Of a stretch of 39,249 nucleotides of DNA, positions 23,226-31,563 are shown piece after piece. The notes below the pieces were generated by a model that was not told where the DNA came from, searched no databases, and worked only from the letters and a program-made list of their open reading frames with translations. Both the position numbers and the translations under genes were made by a program. The first letter of the stretch is position 1; each line of letters opens with the position of its first letter. Source of the DNA: Marinilabilia sp. UBA5340 (GTDB taxonomy: Bacteria > Bacteroidota > Bacteroidia > Bacteroidales > Marinilabiliaceae); the NCBI GenBank assembly GCA_002411085.1, contig DHQK01000276.1, positions 30,305 through 69,553 on the forward strand. The letters are read 5' to 3'.

Positions 23226-23993
23226 TCAATGTCGGGTAAATATCAGTTCGTTTCCCTCGGATAGTTCGTTGTTGAAATGATATCCCTCCATATCGAAGGC
23301 TTTAAGATCTTCGGGTTCTGTTAGTTGATTTTGAACAATAAACCTTACCATCATTCCCCGCGCCTTTTTGGCATAAATGCTGATAACTTTATATTCTCCG
23401 TTTTTGTTTTCTTTGAATATCGGTGTTATCACTGGTTTATCAAGTTTTTCAGGGTTGAGGGATTTGAAATACTCCTGACTGGCCAGATTAACCAGCACTT
23501 TATGTTTTCCTTTTTTCAGGTCTTCATTGAGGAGATTGGTTATTTTTTCACCCCAAAACTCATAAAGATTCTTCGCTTCGTCAGTAGGAAGTTTGGTTCC
23601 CATTTCCAACCGATAGGGCATAATAAGATCCAGTGGACGCAAGAGACCATACAAACCGGAAAGTATGCGCAATTGTTTCTGGGCTGTTTCAATCTCCTCT
23701 GATTTAAGGGAGTAGGCATCTAACCCGTTATATGCTTCACCATTGAATGCAAAGATAGACTGGCGTGATTCTTTTTCGTCGTATGGCCAGTGCCACTTAA
23801 AGAATCGTTCTGCATTAAGTTCCCCCAGTTGCGAACTGATTTTCATTAATTTCATCAGATCGGCAGGAGCATAATTTTTTAACTGACCGGCAAGAATTGA
23901 TGCTTCTTCAGGAAAACGAATTTGCGTGTTTTTTTGAAAAGGAATCTTTTTGTTAAAATCCAGCTTCTTGGCCGGAGACAATATTGCTATCAT
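23226..23993 (-). CDS. yaaA: YaaA-family peroxide stress protein
   Basis: 255 aa, family length. Opening MIAILSPAKKLDFNKKIP and the conserved blocks LMKISSQLGELNAERF, FAFNGEAYNGLDA, LRILSGLYGLLRPLDLIMPYRLEMGTKL in pieces, and NLASQEYFKSL identify YaaA (DUF328). In E. coli it is OxyR-controlled and lowers free iron, limiting Fenton damage; it also resembles a DNA-binding fold. Cytoplasmic. It is 55 nt downstream of rlmD and may share its transcript. Confidence 0.92.
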   Translation of the reverse strand: MIAILSPAKKLDFNKKIPFQKNTQIRFPEEASILAGQLKNYAPADLMKLMKISSQLGELNAERFFKWHWPYDEKESRQSIFAFNGEAYNGLDAYSLKSEEIETAQKQLRILSGLYGLLRPLDLIMPYRLEMGTKLPTDEAKNLYEFWGEKITNLLNEDLKKGKHKVLVNLASQEYFKSLNPEKLDKPVITPIFKENKNGEYKVISIYAKKARGMMVRFIVQNQLTEPEDLKAFDMEGYHFNNELSEGNELIFTRH

Positions 23994-24048
23994 GTTAAAA
24001 TGCTTTTTTAGAAAAAACGCAATTCTTTGCCAAAAGTTCAGATCTAAT

Positions 24049-25458
24049 TTATTTCCGTTCCAATAATACTACATTTTCCACATGGTGTGTATGGGGAAAC
24101 ATATCAACGGGTTGAATTGCTGTAACCCTGTATCTTTCGTCCAGTAAGTTTATGTCTCTGGCCTGCGTCGCTGAGTTGCAACTTACATACACCACTTTTT
24201 CGGGGGCTGCATTCAGAATTGTTCGAACGACATCCTCATGCATTCCGGCCCGTGGGGGGTCTGTGATGATAACATCCGGGAATCCTTCTTTCTCAAAAAG
24301 ATCATGATTGAGTAAATCTTTCATGTCGCCGGCAAAGAAGCGTGTGTTGCTGATATTGTTTATTTCTGAGTTTACATGTGCATCTTCGATGGCTTCGGGC
24401 ACATATTCAATACCTACAACTTTTTTGGCATTTCTGGCCACGAAATTGGCAATGGTGCCTGTTCCGGTATACAGGTCGTATACAGTTTCAGATCCTGATA
24501 GTCCGGCGAAATTTCTGGCAACTTTATATAAGTTGTATGCTTGTTGTGAGTTAGTCTGATAGAATGATTTTGGGCCGATTTTAAATTTGAGCCCTTCCAT
24601 TTCCTCAAAAATATGATCGCGACCGTATTGCAATACCACTTCCTGATCAGTGATGGTGTCGTTGGCTTTACTGTTAAGGACATACATCCAGGAGGTGACT
24701 TCAGGGAATTTTTCTTTCAGAAAATCGAACAGCATGGTGCGCTTTTCCTCATCTTCATGAAAAAATACTACAATGACCATTGTTTCTCCTGTAGAGCTTG
24801 TACGAATAATCATTGTACGCAGAAAACCTACCTGTTCCCGAAGATCGAAGAATGACCAGTTATTTTTCAATGCAAAATCCCGGATGGCCAGGCGAATATC
24901 ATTGGATGGTTGTCGTTGAAGATGACACTCCCGCACATCGATCACCTTATCAAACATACCGGGAATATGAAAGCCCAGACCACTTTTGTTTTCGATGACC
25001 TGATCTGATTCCATCTCCTCTAAAGAGAGCCAGCGCTTATTAGAAAAGGTAAATTCCAGTTTGTTACGGTAAAATTTTTCTTCGGGAGAGGGGAGGATGG
25101 GATTGATATCGGGCAGTTCAACCTTGCCAATGCGTTGAAGATTGTTCAGAACTTCGCGTTGTTTGAATTTTACTTGTTCTGCATAAGGTAGATGTTGCCA
25201 TTTGCAACCTCCGCAGGTACCGAAATGCTCACAGAATGGTTCGGCTCGCATCTCCGATAAATGATGAAATCGAACCGGCCTGCCTTCGAAGTATTTTTTT
25301 CTTTTTTTGGTTACCTGAACATCCACTATATCTCCAGGTGCGGCCAATGGTACAAATACCACAGTGTCATTCACCCGGCCAATCGCCTTTCCTTCGGCGG
25401 CCACATCACTGATCACAAGGCGTTCCAGCAAAGGCTTCTTTTTTCTTGATCGTCCCAC
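24049..25458 (-). CDS. rlmD: 23S rRNA (uracil-C5)-methyltransferase
   Basis: 469 aa SAM-dependent methyltransferase of the RumA/TrmA class. N-terminal TRAM domain (about 10-65), then the [4Fe-4S] cysteines C76, C82, C85 (CEHFGTCGGCKWQH) and C178 (VRECHLQ). C-terminal Rossmann methyltransferase domain with FYQTNSQQA, VYDLYTGTGTIANF, ITDPPRAGMH and the catalytic cysteine C427 in VYVSCNSATQARD. The product makes m5U, most likely at position 1939 of 23S rRNA; Bacteroidota often have several paralogues, so the exact uridine is uncertain. A consensus promoter lies at 25487-25518. Confidence 0.9.
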   Translation of the reverse strand: MGRSRKKKPLLERLVISDVAAEGKAIGRVNDTVVFVPLAAPGDIVDVQVTKKRKKYFEGRPVRFHHLSEMRAEPFCEHFGTCGGCKWQHLPYAEQVKFKQREVLNNLQRIGKVELPDINPILPSPEEKFYRNKLEFTFSNKRWLSLEEMESDQVIENKSGLGFHIPGMFDKVIDVRECHLQRQPSNDIRLAIRDFALKNNWSFFDLREQVGFLRTMIIRTSSTGETMVIVVFFHEDEEKRTMLFDFLKEKFPEVTSWMYVLNSKANDTITDQEVVLQYGRDHIFEEMEGLKFKIGPKSFYQTNSQQAYNLYKVARNFAGLSGSETVYDLYTGTGTIANFVARNAKKVVGIEYVPEAIEDAHVNSEINNISNTRFFAGDMKDLLNHDLFEKEGFPDVIITDPPRAGMHEDVVRTILNAAPEKVVYVSCNSATQARDINLLDERYRVTAIQPVDMFPHTHHVENVVLLERK

Positions 25459-25486
25459 GTATTTTATTTATTCTGGTTTTCGCGCG

Positions 25487-25518
25487 CAAATATATGGCAA
25501 TCCATCCATATTCACCAA
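25487..25518 (-). promoter_or_regulatory. rlmD promoter
   Basis: On the minus strand TTG (25518-25516), N21, TATATTTG (25494-25487); the rlmD ATG follows 28 nt later. Confidence 0.65.
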
Positions 25519-25587
25519 TCTTTTAGAGGTTCAAATTTTTGCTGAGGTTTTTGAGTTGTTGCTAAAATCCGTTTTCTCTTAATTTGT

Positions 25588-25595
25588 TACCTTTG
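25588..25595 (+). promoter_or_regulatory. -7 box of the QueF-like gene
   Basis: TACCTTTG is 50 nt before the ATG at 25646. The spacing to an upstream TTG is too long, so only the -7 part is convincing. Confidence 0.4.
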
Positions 25596-25645
25596 CATTG
25601 ATTTTTGACTCATCATTTATTAAAATATCAAAACACTTTTGTAGT

Positions 25646-26086
25646 ATGGCGGAGAAAGTTTTAACCTATAAGGATATTGATAAATCCATTTTGAAATCAT
25701 TGCCTAATCCTACAGGACAGGCCTATGAGATAAAAGTGAAAATCCCTGAATTTACTTTTTTGGGCGTTAAAGACCAGCCCGATTTTGCGGATGTGTACAT
25801 TACTTTTTATCCTACCGACCGCATTATTGAGTTGAAGTCTTTGAAGATGTATGTTCAGGCACTCCGAAATATTACGGTTTCCTATGAACGGCTGATCAAT
25901 GTTTTTTATGATCACCTGATGGACGTTTACAAGCCTGATCGTATCCGGATTGTAATGGTTTGTAATCCCCGTGGAGGTATTAGTTCGCGTTTGACCATTG
26001 ATAGTGACTGGAAAGTGAGGGGCGGGCAGGAAAAATACAGTGACTGGAAAAACCACATGGATGATACCTGGAGTGTTACCTTATAG
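25646..26086 (+). CDS. QueF-family (T-fold) protein lacking the catalytic cysteine
   Basis: 146 aa. Clear relationship to type I NADPH-dependent preQ0 reductase: PEFTFLGVKDQPDFADVYI aligns with the PEFTSLCP-TGQPDFA block, ELKSLKMYVQALRN is the NADPH-binding QueF motif, and CNPRGGI closes the core. However, where QueF has its nucleophilic cysteine (thioimide-forming) this protein has G40, with one residue deleted; the aspartate D46 and the glutamate E81 are kept. Such a protein should not reduce preQ0 by the known mechanism. It starts 48 nt upstream of mnmH with no terminator between, so it may belong to the selenium operon. Alternatives: inactive paralogue, or a repurposed tunnelling-fold enzyme. 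Confidence 0.85.
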   Translation: MAEKVLTYKDIDKSILKSLPNPTGQAYEIKVKIPEFTFLGVKDQPDFADVYITFYPTDRIIELKSLKMYVQALRNITVSYERLINVFYDHLMDVYKPDRIRIVMVCNPRGGISSRLTIDSDWKVRGGQEKYSDWKNHMDDTWSVTL

Positions 26087-26134
26087 AGAAGAACTGTTTC
26101 GTTTTGTTCAGACTGTATTTAAGACCCATGTCTT

Positions 26135-27205
26135 GTGAATATTGATGTTTCCAAGTTTTTAAATTCCGATCAAAAGAACGAACAGGATTTTTCGGTGATG
26201 TCCCCGCACTGTTTTCTGGAAGCAGCGAAGGAGTATCCTGTTATAGATGTTCGTACTCCTGCAGAATTTGCGCAGGGCCATATTCCCGGTGCGGTAAACA
26301 TGCCTCTTTTTTCGAACGAAGAACGGGCTGTGGTGGGAACCTTGTATAAGCAGGAAACCAAAAGAGCGGCTGTTCTAAAAGGGCTTGAGTTTGTTGGGCC
26401 CAAAATGGCCGGTTTTGCCACCAAAGCCCTGAGCCTTGCAGTAGATAACAGGGTGCTTGTTCATTGTTGGAGGGGTGGCATGCGAAGCGGTAGTATGGCG
26501 TGGCTGTTCCGAACAACCGGGCTTCAGGCGGCAACACTTGATGGAGGGTATAAAGCTTATCGGGCTTCATTTCGGAAAATGCTGAAGGAAAAGGCCTGGC
26601 GCTTTATTGTAATTGGAGGCCCTACTGGCAGCGGTAAGACCGAAGTTCTTTATGAGCTTGAGAAGCAGGGAGCTCAGGTCCTGGATCTGGAAGGACTGGC
26701 CAATCACAAAGGCTCTGCTTTTGGAGCACTGGGACAAAAAGCGCAACCTTCTACCGAACAGTTTGAGAATGATATTCATCAGCAGTTTAGAAATTTTGAT
26801 TCACAGAAAATTGTATGGGTAGAAGGTGAAAGTCGTAGTATCGGAAGGGTTTTTATTCCGGATGATTTGTTTCCCCTTCTGATGGATGCCTCTTTGGTGA
26901 TGTATGATCTTGATCGCAGGTTACGTATTGAACGCTTGGTACATGATTATGGGTGTTTTGACCATAGCGTTTTGGCGGAAGCGATTCTCCGAATTCAAAA
27001 ACGTTTGGGAGGATTGAGAGTAAAAGAAGCATTGGAGGCTTTGGAGGTTTCGGATTATCATAAAGTAGCAGATATTACCCTTGATTATTACGATAAAGGA
27101 TATGCAAAGTCGCTTGGCAGAAGACAAAAGCCTGTTCTTACTTTGCGAGAAGGAATTGACAACCCTGCAAAAGTTGCCGGTTATTTATTAAAAGAATTTG
27201 AATGA
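26135..27205 (+). CDS. mnmH: tRNA 2-selenouridine synthase
   Basis: 356 aa. It geranylates 2-thiouridine at tRNA position 34 and exchanges sulfur for selenium using selenophosphate. N-terminal rhodanese domain: YPVIDVRTPAEFAQGHIPGA, GTLYKQ and the catalytic cysteine C111 in LVHCWRGGMRSG. C-terminal P-loop domain: GGPTGSGKT (161-169), LDLEGLANHKGSAFG, WVEGESRSIG. A GTG at 26135 is used here; an ATG at 26198 (residue 22) would still keep the whole rhodanese domain and is possible. The stop overlaps the yedF start. It is the head of a five-gene selenium cluster ending with selD. Confidence 0.93.
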   Translation: MNIDVSKFLNSDQKNEQDFSVMSPHCFLEAAKEYPVIDVRTPAEFAQGHIPGAVNMPLFSNEERAVVGTLYKQETKRAAVLKGLEFVGPKMAGFATKALSLAVDNRVLVHCWRGGMRSGSMAWLFRTTGLQAATLDGGYKAYRASFRKMLKEKAWRFIVIGGPTGSGKTEVLYELEKQGAQVLDLEGLANHKGSAFGALGQKAQPSTEQFENDIHQQFRNFDSQKIVWVEGESRSIGRVFIPDDLFPLLMDASLVMYDLDRRLRIERLVHDYGCFDHSVLAEAILRIQKRLGGLRVKEALEALEVSDYHKVADITLDYYDKGYAKSLGRRQKPVLTLREGIDNPAKVAGYLLKEFE

Positions 27206-27825
27206 TGCATACAGTTGACACCAAGGGACATCTTTGTCCTGAACCCCTGATAATGGCTCGAAATGCTCTGCGGGAGATCAGGGAGGGAGAGAAAATGACG
27301 GTAATATCAGATAATGAAATTTCTTTTCAGAATCTGATGAGTTTTCTTGAAGATTTGGGGGCTAAACCATTAGCTGAAAAGAAAGAGGATCTTTATTTTA
27401 TTGAAGTTACCAAGCCTGCTGAAGCTTCTGAAACTGCAGACAAGAACCCGGAAGCCTACTGCAATATTCCCCAGCAGGGAGATTCTCGTACCAATTACAT
27501 AGTGGTGGCCCGAAGTAGCCGGATGGGAGAAGGAGATGAAGAGCTGGGAGCTCTGTTAATTCGTGGTTATTTCAATGCTTTAAAGGAAATGGACGTACTG
27601 CCCACGCACATCATAATGTATAACGGGGGCGTTAAACTGGCAGTGAAAGATACGGATACCGCAGCAGCACTTGCGGAACTTGAGGACAAGGATGTCAGTG
27701 TGCTGGTATGTGGTACTTGTGTGGATTACTATCAAATGAAGGATCGGATAGGAGTTGGTCGCATCAGCAATATGTACCAGATTGCAACTACGCTTGCTGA
27801 AGCTCAGAAAGTGGTTTATATTTAA
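27202..27825 (+). CDS. yedF: YedF-type selenium/sulfur relay protein
   Basis: 207 aa. Residues 1-75 are a TusA/SirA-like domain with the CPxP motif (GHLCPEPLI, C12). A linker leads to a DsrE-like domain (about 95-207) with YIVVARSSRMGEGDEELG, IIMYNGGVKLAV and a CGTC pair (C170, C173). This is the architecture of the selenium-metabolism YedF family, thought to carry selenium or sulfur as a perselenide or persulfide. An ATGA overlap (27202-27205) couples it to mnmH; a second ATG at 27205 is equally usable. Only 2 nt separate it from the desulfurase gene. Confidence 0.9.
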   Translation: MMHTVDTKGHLCPEPLIMARNALREIREGEKMTVISDNEISFQNLMSFLEDLGAKPLAEKKEDLYFIEVTKPAEASETADKNPEAYCNIPQQGDSRTNYIVVARSSRMGEGDEELGALLIRGYFNALKEMDVLPTHIIMYNGGVKLAVKDTDTAAALAELEDKDVSVLVCGTCVDYYQMKDRIGVGRISNMYQIATTLAEAQKVVYI

Positions 27826-27827
27826 TC

Positions 27828-28961
27828 ATGCCTGCATTCACCAATACATATTTCGATAATGCCAGTACCAGTTGGCCTAAGCCTGCTGAAGTTCCCCTGG
27901 CTATTTCCGAATTCATGACTTCGGTGGGTGGGACTTATGGCCGGGCTGCTTATCAGCGTATTTATCATACTTCTGCAATGGTCGAGGAGTGCCGTGAGGA
28001 GATGGCTAAAGTGTTGGGAGTCGCAGAATCTGGAGATATTGCTTTCTCGCAAAATGCCACCTATGCGCTTAATAGCATCATTATGGGTCTCGATTTGCAT
28101 GATTGTGAGGTGCTGATATCTCCATTGGAACACAATGCAGTAATGCGTCCTCTGGAATATTTGAAAACCAAAAGAAATGTGCATTGGAAGGTGTTGCCAT
28201 CCCAGGCGGACGGAGCAATAATTCCTGAACGAATTCCTGAACATATTGGCGATAAAACACGACTGGTTGTCATTAATCATCAGAGTAATGTCAATGGGGT
28301 TATCCAGCCGGTGCAGGAGATCAGGCAATTTATCGGAGATCTTCCCCTTTTAGTCGACACAACACAATCACTAGGTAGTGTCCCTTTTGAAGGGGATCGA
28401 TGGGAGGTGGATTTTATTGCATTTACAGGTCACAAAGGACTTTTGGGCCCAACCGGAACCGGAGGCTTTTTTGTCCGAAACCCCGAGCTTCTTGCCCCTT
28501 ATGCTTACGGGGGAACAGGGAGCCGTTCGGAAAGCCTGGAAATGCCCATGTTTTCACCTGATAAATATGAAGCAGGAACTCACAATACAGTTGGGGTTTG
28601 CGGACTTTTGGCGGCTTTGAAAAACAGGTCCCGATGCGGATGGAAGGGGGCTGATCTTCAACGGCTATTGCAGCGACTTCAAAAAATCCCCCAGGTGCGG
28701 GTGATTTCAGCATCTGATGAAAAACAACAGGGAAATGTCTTTTCAATTGTGCATGAGAATCTTAAGCCTTCAACTATCGCCCTCCGGTTATACGATCGTT
28801 TTGGGATAGAGATTAGGTCAGGCTTGCATTGTGCTCCACAAGCTCACCGGTTTTTGGATACATTTCCTTCCGGTACTGCCCGTTTTGCACCTTCTAATTA
28901 TCATACACCTGAAGATTTGAAGAATCTTGGGGATGTATTAGTGGAAATTTTAACTGATTAA
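27828..28961 (+). CDS. Cysteine desulfurase-family PLP enzyme
   Basis: 377 aa class V aminotransferase-fold protein. N-terminal FDNASTSWPKPAEV, the PLP lysine K203 in AFTGHKGLLGPTGTGG, and the mobile catalytic loop RSGLHCAPQAH with C335. The short, Csd/SufS-like form matches the family often found with yedF and selD. The probable job is to release sulfur or selenium from cysteine or selenocysteine and pass it to YedF or SelD. In the cell it is cytosolic. It begins 2 nt after yedF and ends 3 nt before the DUF3343 gene, so it is certainly cotranscribed. Confidence 0.9.
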   Translation: MPAFTNTYFDNASTSWPKPAEVPLAISEFMTSVGGTYGRAAYQRIYHTSAMVEECREEMAKVLGVAESGDIAFSQNATYALNSIIMGLDLHDCEVLISPLEHNAVMRPLEYLKTKRNVHWKVLPSQADGAIIPERIPEHIGDKTRLVVINHQSNVNGVIQPVQEIRQFIGDLPLLVDTTQSLGSVPFEGDRWEVDFIAFTGHKGLLGPTGTGGFFVRNPELLAPYAYGGTGSRSESLEMPMFSPDKYEAGTHNTVGVCGLLAALKNRSRCGWKGADLQRLLQRLQKIPQVRVISASDEKQQGNVFSIVHENLKPSTIALRLYDRFGIEIRSGLHCAPQAHRFLDTFPSGTARFAPSNYHTPEDLKNLGDVLVEILTD

Positions 28962-28964
28962 ACA

Positions 28965-29195
28965 ATGACCAAAGAGCCACTGTTGCTTTTTCCTAATGTC
29001 CACAAAGTAATGACGGCGGATCGTATCTGCAAAAAAAACAATATTACTACCAGGGTAATCCCGGTACCTGAAGAGATTTCTTCGGAGTGTGGTATGTGCT
29101 TAGTAGTTGCTCCTGCAGAGATGGAACGCTGTGTAGTAGTGTTGGAAGAACAGGGCCTTGGTTTTAAAATACATAAGAGAGGTGAAGATGCATGA
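28965..29195 (+). CDS. DUF3343 putative Se/S carrier
   Basis: 76 aa. A small one-domain protein: LLLFPNVHKVMTADRICKK, RVIPVPEEISSECGMCLVV with the CGMC pair (C42, C45), and VLEEQGLGFKIHKRGE. This family (DUF3343) is often encoded beside selD, yedF and csd genes, and the CGxC pair makes it a likely selenium or sulfur carrier. The function has been inferred from context in general, not from biochemistry I can cite. The 3' end overlaps selD by 8 nt. Confidence 0.85.
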   Translation: MTKEPLLLFPNVHKVMTADRICKKNNITTRVIPVPEEISSECGMCLVVAPAEMERCVVVLEEQGLGFKIHKRGEDA

Positions 29196-30237
29196 TCAGA
29201 AGATTGATTTGTTAAAGACAGTAGAGTATGGCGGGTGTTCAGCCAAATTACCTCCAGGGGAGTTGGCTGGTATTTTGTCGAAGCTTCCCCAGATGCAGCA
29301 TCCGAATATCATGGTGGATATTGATACGCATGATGATGCCGGCGTTTACAAGCTGAATGATGAAACAGCTATTATTTTCACCACTGACTTTTTTCCGCCT
29401 ATCTGTTCAGATCCTTTTGAGTTTGGGGAGATTGCTGCCGCCAATGCTTTGAGTGATGTCTATGCCATGGGAGGAACACCTTTGCTGGCATTGAATCTTT
29501 TGATGTTTTCTTCGGCACAAATGCCCCTTTCGGCGTTTGAGCAGATCTTGCAGGGAGGACATCAAAAAATGAATGAAGCCGGAGCTTTGGTGATGGGAGG
29601 GCATACCATTGAAGATCATCCGCCAAAATACGGACTGGCAGTGGTAGGAACAGTTCATCCGAAAAAACTAATTACCAATGCAGCTGCCAAACCAGGGGAT
29701 GTGCTTATATTAACAAAACCCCTTGGAATTGGGGTTTTAGTGGCTGCCCAGCGGCTAAAGATGGTGCGTGAGGAAGCTTATCTAAAAGGATTGGAGCAGA
29801 TGAAATTGCTTAACAAGGCTGGAGCTGAAGTGATGACGAAACATGGAATTGCCTGTGCTACCGATGTTACGGGTTTCGGACTTTTGGGACATGCCCTCAA
29901 GATGGCTGAAGCAAGCAAGGTGAGTATGGCTATTCGCACAAGAGATTTGCCTTTGATAGAACAGGCCGGCCAACTAGCTAATGACGGATGTCTTCCAGGT
30001 GCTGCCTTCCGTAATTTGGATTTCGTTCAGCCCTCCCTGCATGTGAATAAACTGGTGGAGCCTCATTTGAAAATGCTGGCTTCTGATGCGCAAACCTCCG
30101 GAGGTTTGCTCTTTTGCGTGCCACCGGAAAAGGTGGATGCTGTTCTTCACGATTTAAAAGTTACGGGGGTTCATCCCCAAAGTGCCGTAATAGGTGAGGT
30201 GTTGCCGAAAACGAGAAAGTCAATCTATCTGGAGTAA
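29188..30237 (+). CDS. selD: Selenophosphate synthetase (selenide, water dikinase)
   Basis: 349 aa from the ATG at 29188 (a start at 29158 would overlap the previous gene by 38 nt and add ten residues). It makes selenophosphate from selenide and ATP. The catalytic pair sits in YGGCSAK at C17 and K20; the cysteine is a plain TGT, not selenocysteine. ATP/metal loops: DTHDDAGVYKL, TTDFFPPICSDPFEFGEIAAANALSDVYAMGG in pieces, GHTIEDHPPKYGLAVVG and TDVTGFGLLGH. It ends SDAQTSGGLLFCVP. In this window the only user of selenophosphate is MnmH; no selA, selB or selC was seen. So selenouridine in tRNA is the supported end product. Confidence 0.95.
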   Translation: MHDQKIDLLKTVEYGGCSAKLPPGELAGILSKLPQMQHPNIMVDIDTHDDAGVYKLNDETAIIFTTDFFPPICSDPFEFGEIAAANALSDVYAMGGTPLLALNLLMFSSAQMPLSAFEQILQGGHQKMNEAGALVMGGHTIEDHPPKYGLAVVGTVHPKKLITNAAAKPGDVLILTKPLGIGVLVAAQRLKMVREEAYLKGLEQMKLLNKAGAEVMTKHGIACATDVTGFGLLGHALKMAEASKVSMAIRTRDLPLIEQAGQLANDGCLPGAAFRNLDFVQPSLHVNKLVEPHLKMLASDAQTSGGLLFCVPPEKVDAVLHDLKVTGVHPQSAVIGEVLPKTRKSIYLE

Positions 30238-30376
30238 CTGAAGTGTTTGTAATATCCTCAGATTGCCCATATTTTTATTAATTTGCATATATATTGACGT
30301 AAGTGAAAGTATCAGCAGGTAGGATCTTTTGAATGCGACATTTTCCAAAAAATACAACCAAAGAACATTAACCAGA

Positions 30377-31000
30377 ATGATAGAAAAAGAAATCCAGGCT
30401 TTATTGGAAGCTGAATCCCGTGCTGTTGCACAAATCCCTGTCTCCGCCGATTTTGAGAAGGCGGTAAATCTTCTTTATGAATATGTCCATAATCGAAAGG
30501 GTAAACTAATTACCAGCGGTATGGGTAAAGCCGGACAGATTGCCATCAACATGGCTACAACTTTTAGTAGTACAGGAACACCTGCTGTATTTTTACATCC
30601 CAGTGAAGCGCAACATGGAGATTTGGGCGTTATTCAGGAAAACGATGTTATGTTGATGATTTCCAACTCGGGGAAGACACGTGAAATACTTGAGTTGATT
30701 GATTTGGCTAAAGGTTTAAGACCTGATATTCCGTTTATTGTTATTACCGGAAATCCAAATTCACTGTTGGCTGAAGCTGCCACAGCATGCTTGTTTACCG
30801 GTAATCCTCCGGAAGTTTGTGCGTTGGGGCTTACACCTACTACATCTACCACCACAATGACAGTCATAGGGGATGTATTGGTGGTTTTGTTGATGAAAAA
30901 AATCGGATTTAGCAATCATGATTACGCATTGAGACATCATGGAGGTTATCTTGGCGACAAATCAAGGCAGGCTGCCACACTTGATAAATCAAAAAAATAG
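30377..31000 (+). CDS. SIS-domain sugar-phosphate isomerase, KdsD/GutQ-like without CBS domains
   Basis: 207 aa from the ATG at 30377; the alternative TTG at 30329 adds a poorly conserved stretch. A single SIS domain with the KpsF/GutQ/KdsD signature: SGMGKAGQIAINMATTFSS, GTPAVFLHPSEAQHGDLGVI, MISNSGKTREILEL and LTPTTSTTTMTVIGD. Arabinose 5-phosphate isomerases normally have two CBS domains after this (about 320 aa); they are absent and the protein ends KSRQAATLDKSKK. It may be a CBS-free D-arabinose 5-phosphate isomerase or a related keto-aldose isomerase. Followed after 20 nt by a hydrolase and then a PfkB kinase, which suggests a small sugar pathway. Confidence 0.85.
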   Translation: MIEKEIQALLEAESRAVAQIPVSADFEKAVNLLYEYVHNRKGKLITSGMGKAGQIAINMATTFSSTGTPAVFLHPSEAQHGDLGVIQENDVMLMISNSGKTREILELIDLAKGLRPDIPFIVITGNPNSLLAEAATACLFTGNPPEVCALGLTPTTSTTTMTVIGDVLVVLLMKKIGFSNHDYALRHHGGYLGDKSRQAATLDKSKK

Positions 31001-31020
31001 ACTATCAAAAGAATAGAATC

Positions 31021-31563
31021 ATGAGAATACTCAGAGATGATGTACTGGCAATGGTTGTGGATGTTCAGGAGCGTTTGTTTCCGCATATTCACGGACATGA
31101 GCAGTTGGAAAATAATATTAAAAAGCTGGTGGAGGGACTTCAGATTCTTAAAGTTCCGGCATTGGTTACCGAGCAGTATAAAAAAGGACTGGGAGATACT
31201 ATTCCGTCTGTAGCTGTATTGGTTGGACAATATCCGCATTGTGAAAAAACAGCTTTTAGTTGTTGTGATGATCCATCCATTATGGAGAAACTGGAACTTT
31301 CTACCAAGCGTACCGTGGTGCTGGCAGGTATTGAGGCACATATTTGCCTATTGCAAACCGCCCTTGATCTCAAAGAGCGCGGCTTCCATCCTGTAGTTGT
31401 TGAAGATTGTGTGGGGTCACGAAATCCGGAAAATAAGCGTATTGCCATGGCTCGAATGGTGCAGGAAGGAATCCTGATTACAAGTTATGAGTCATTGCTC
31501 TTTGAGCTTTGCCGGGTTTCTGGTACAGATGAATTTAAGGCAATATCCAAACTTGTAAAATAA
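31021..31563 (+). CDS. Isochorismatase-family cysteine hydrolase
   Basis: 180 aa. The catalytic triad of the family is readable: D14 (MVVDVQERLF), K76 (HCEKTAFS) and C109 (AGIEAHICLLQTALDL), with the cis-peptide IEA before the cysteine. Such enzymes hydrolyse amides (nicotinamidase, carbamoyl hydrolases) or isochorismate. The YcaC-like look favours a small amidase of unknown substrate. Its stop codon overlaps the start codon of the kinase gene (TAATG at 31561-31565). Confidence 0.87.
   Translation: MRILRDDVLAMVVDVQERLFPHIHGHEQLENNIKKLVEGLQILKVPALVTEQYKKGLGDTIPSVAVLVGQYPHCEKTAFSCCDDPSIMEKLELSTKRTVVLAGIEAHICLLQTALDLKERGFHPVVVEDCVGSRNPENKRIAMARMVQEGILITSYESLLFELCRVSGTDEFKAISKLVK

Noticed and set aside
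29236..29238. Possible selenocysteine codon in SelD
   Set aside because: The catalytic position is TGT (cysteine) and the frame has no internal TGA.
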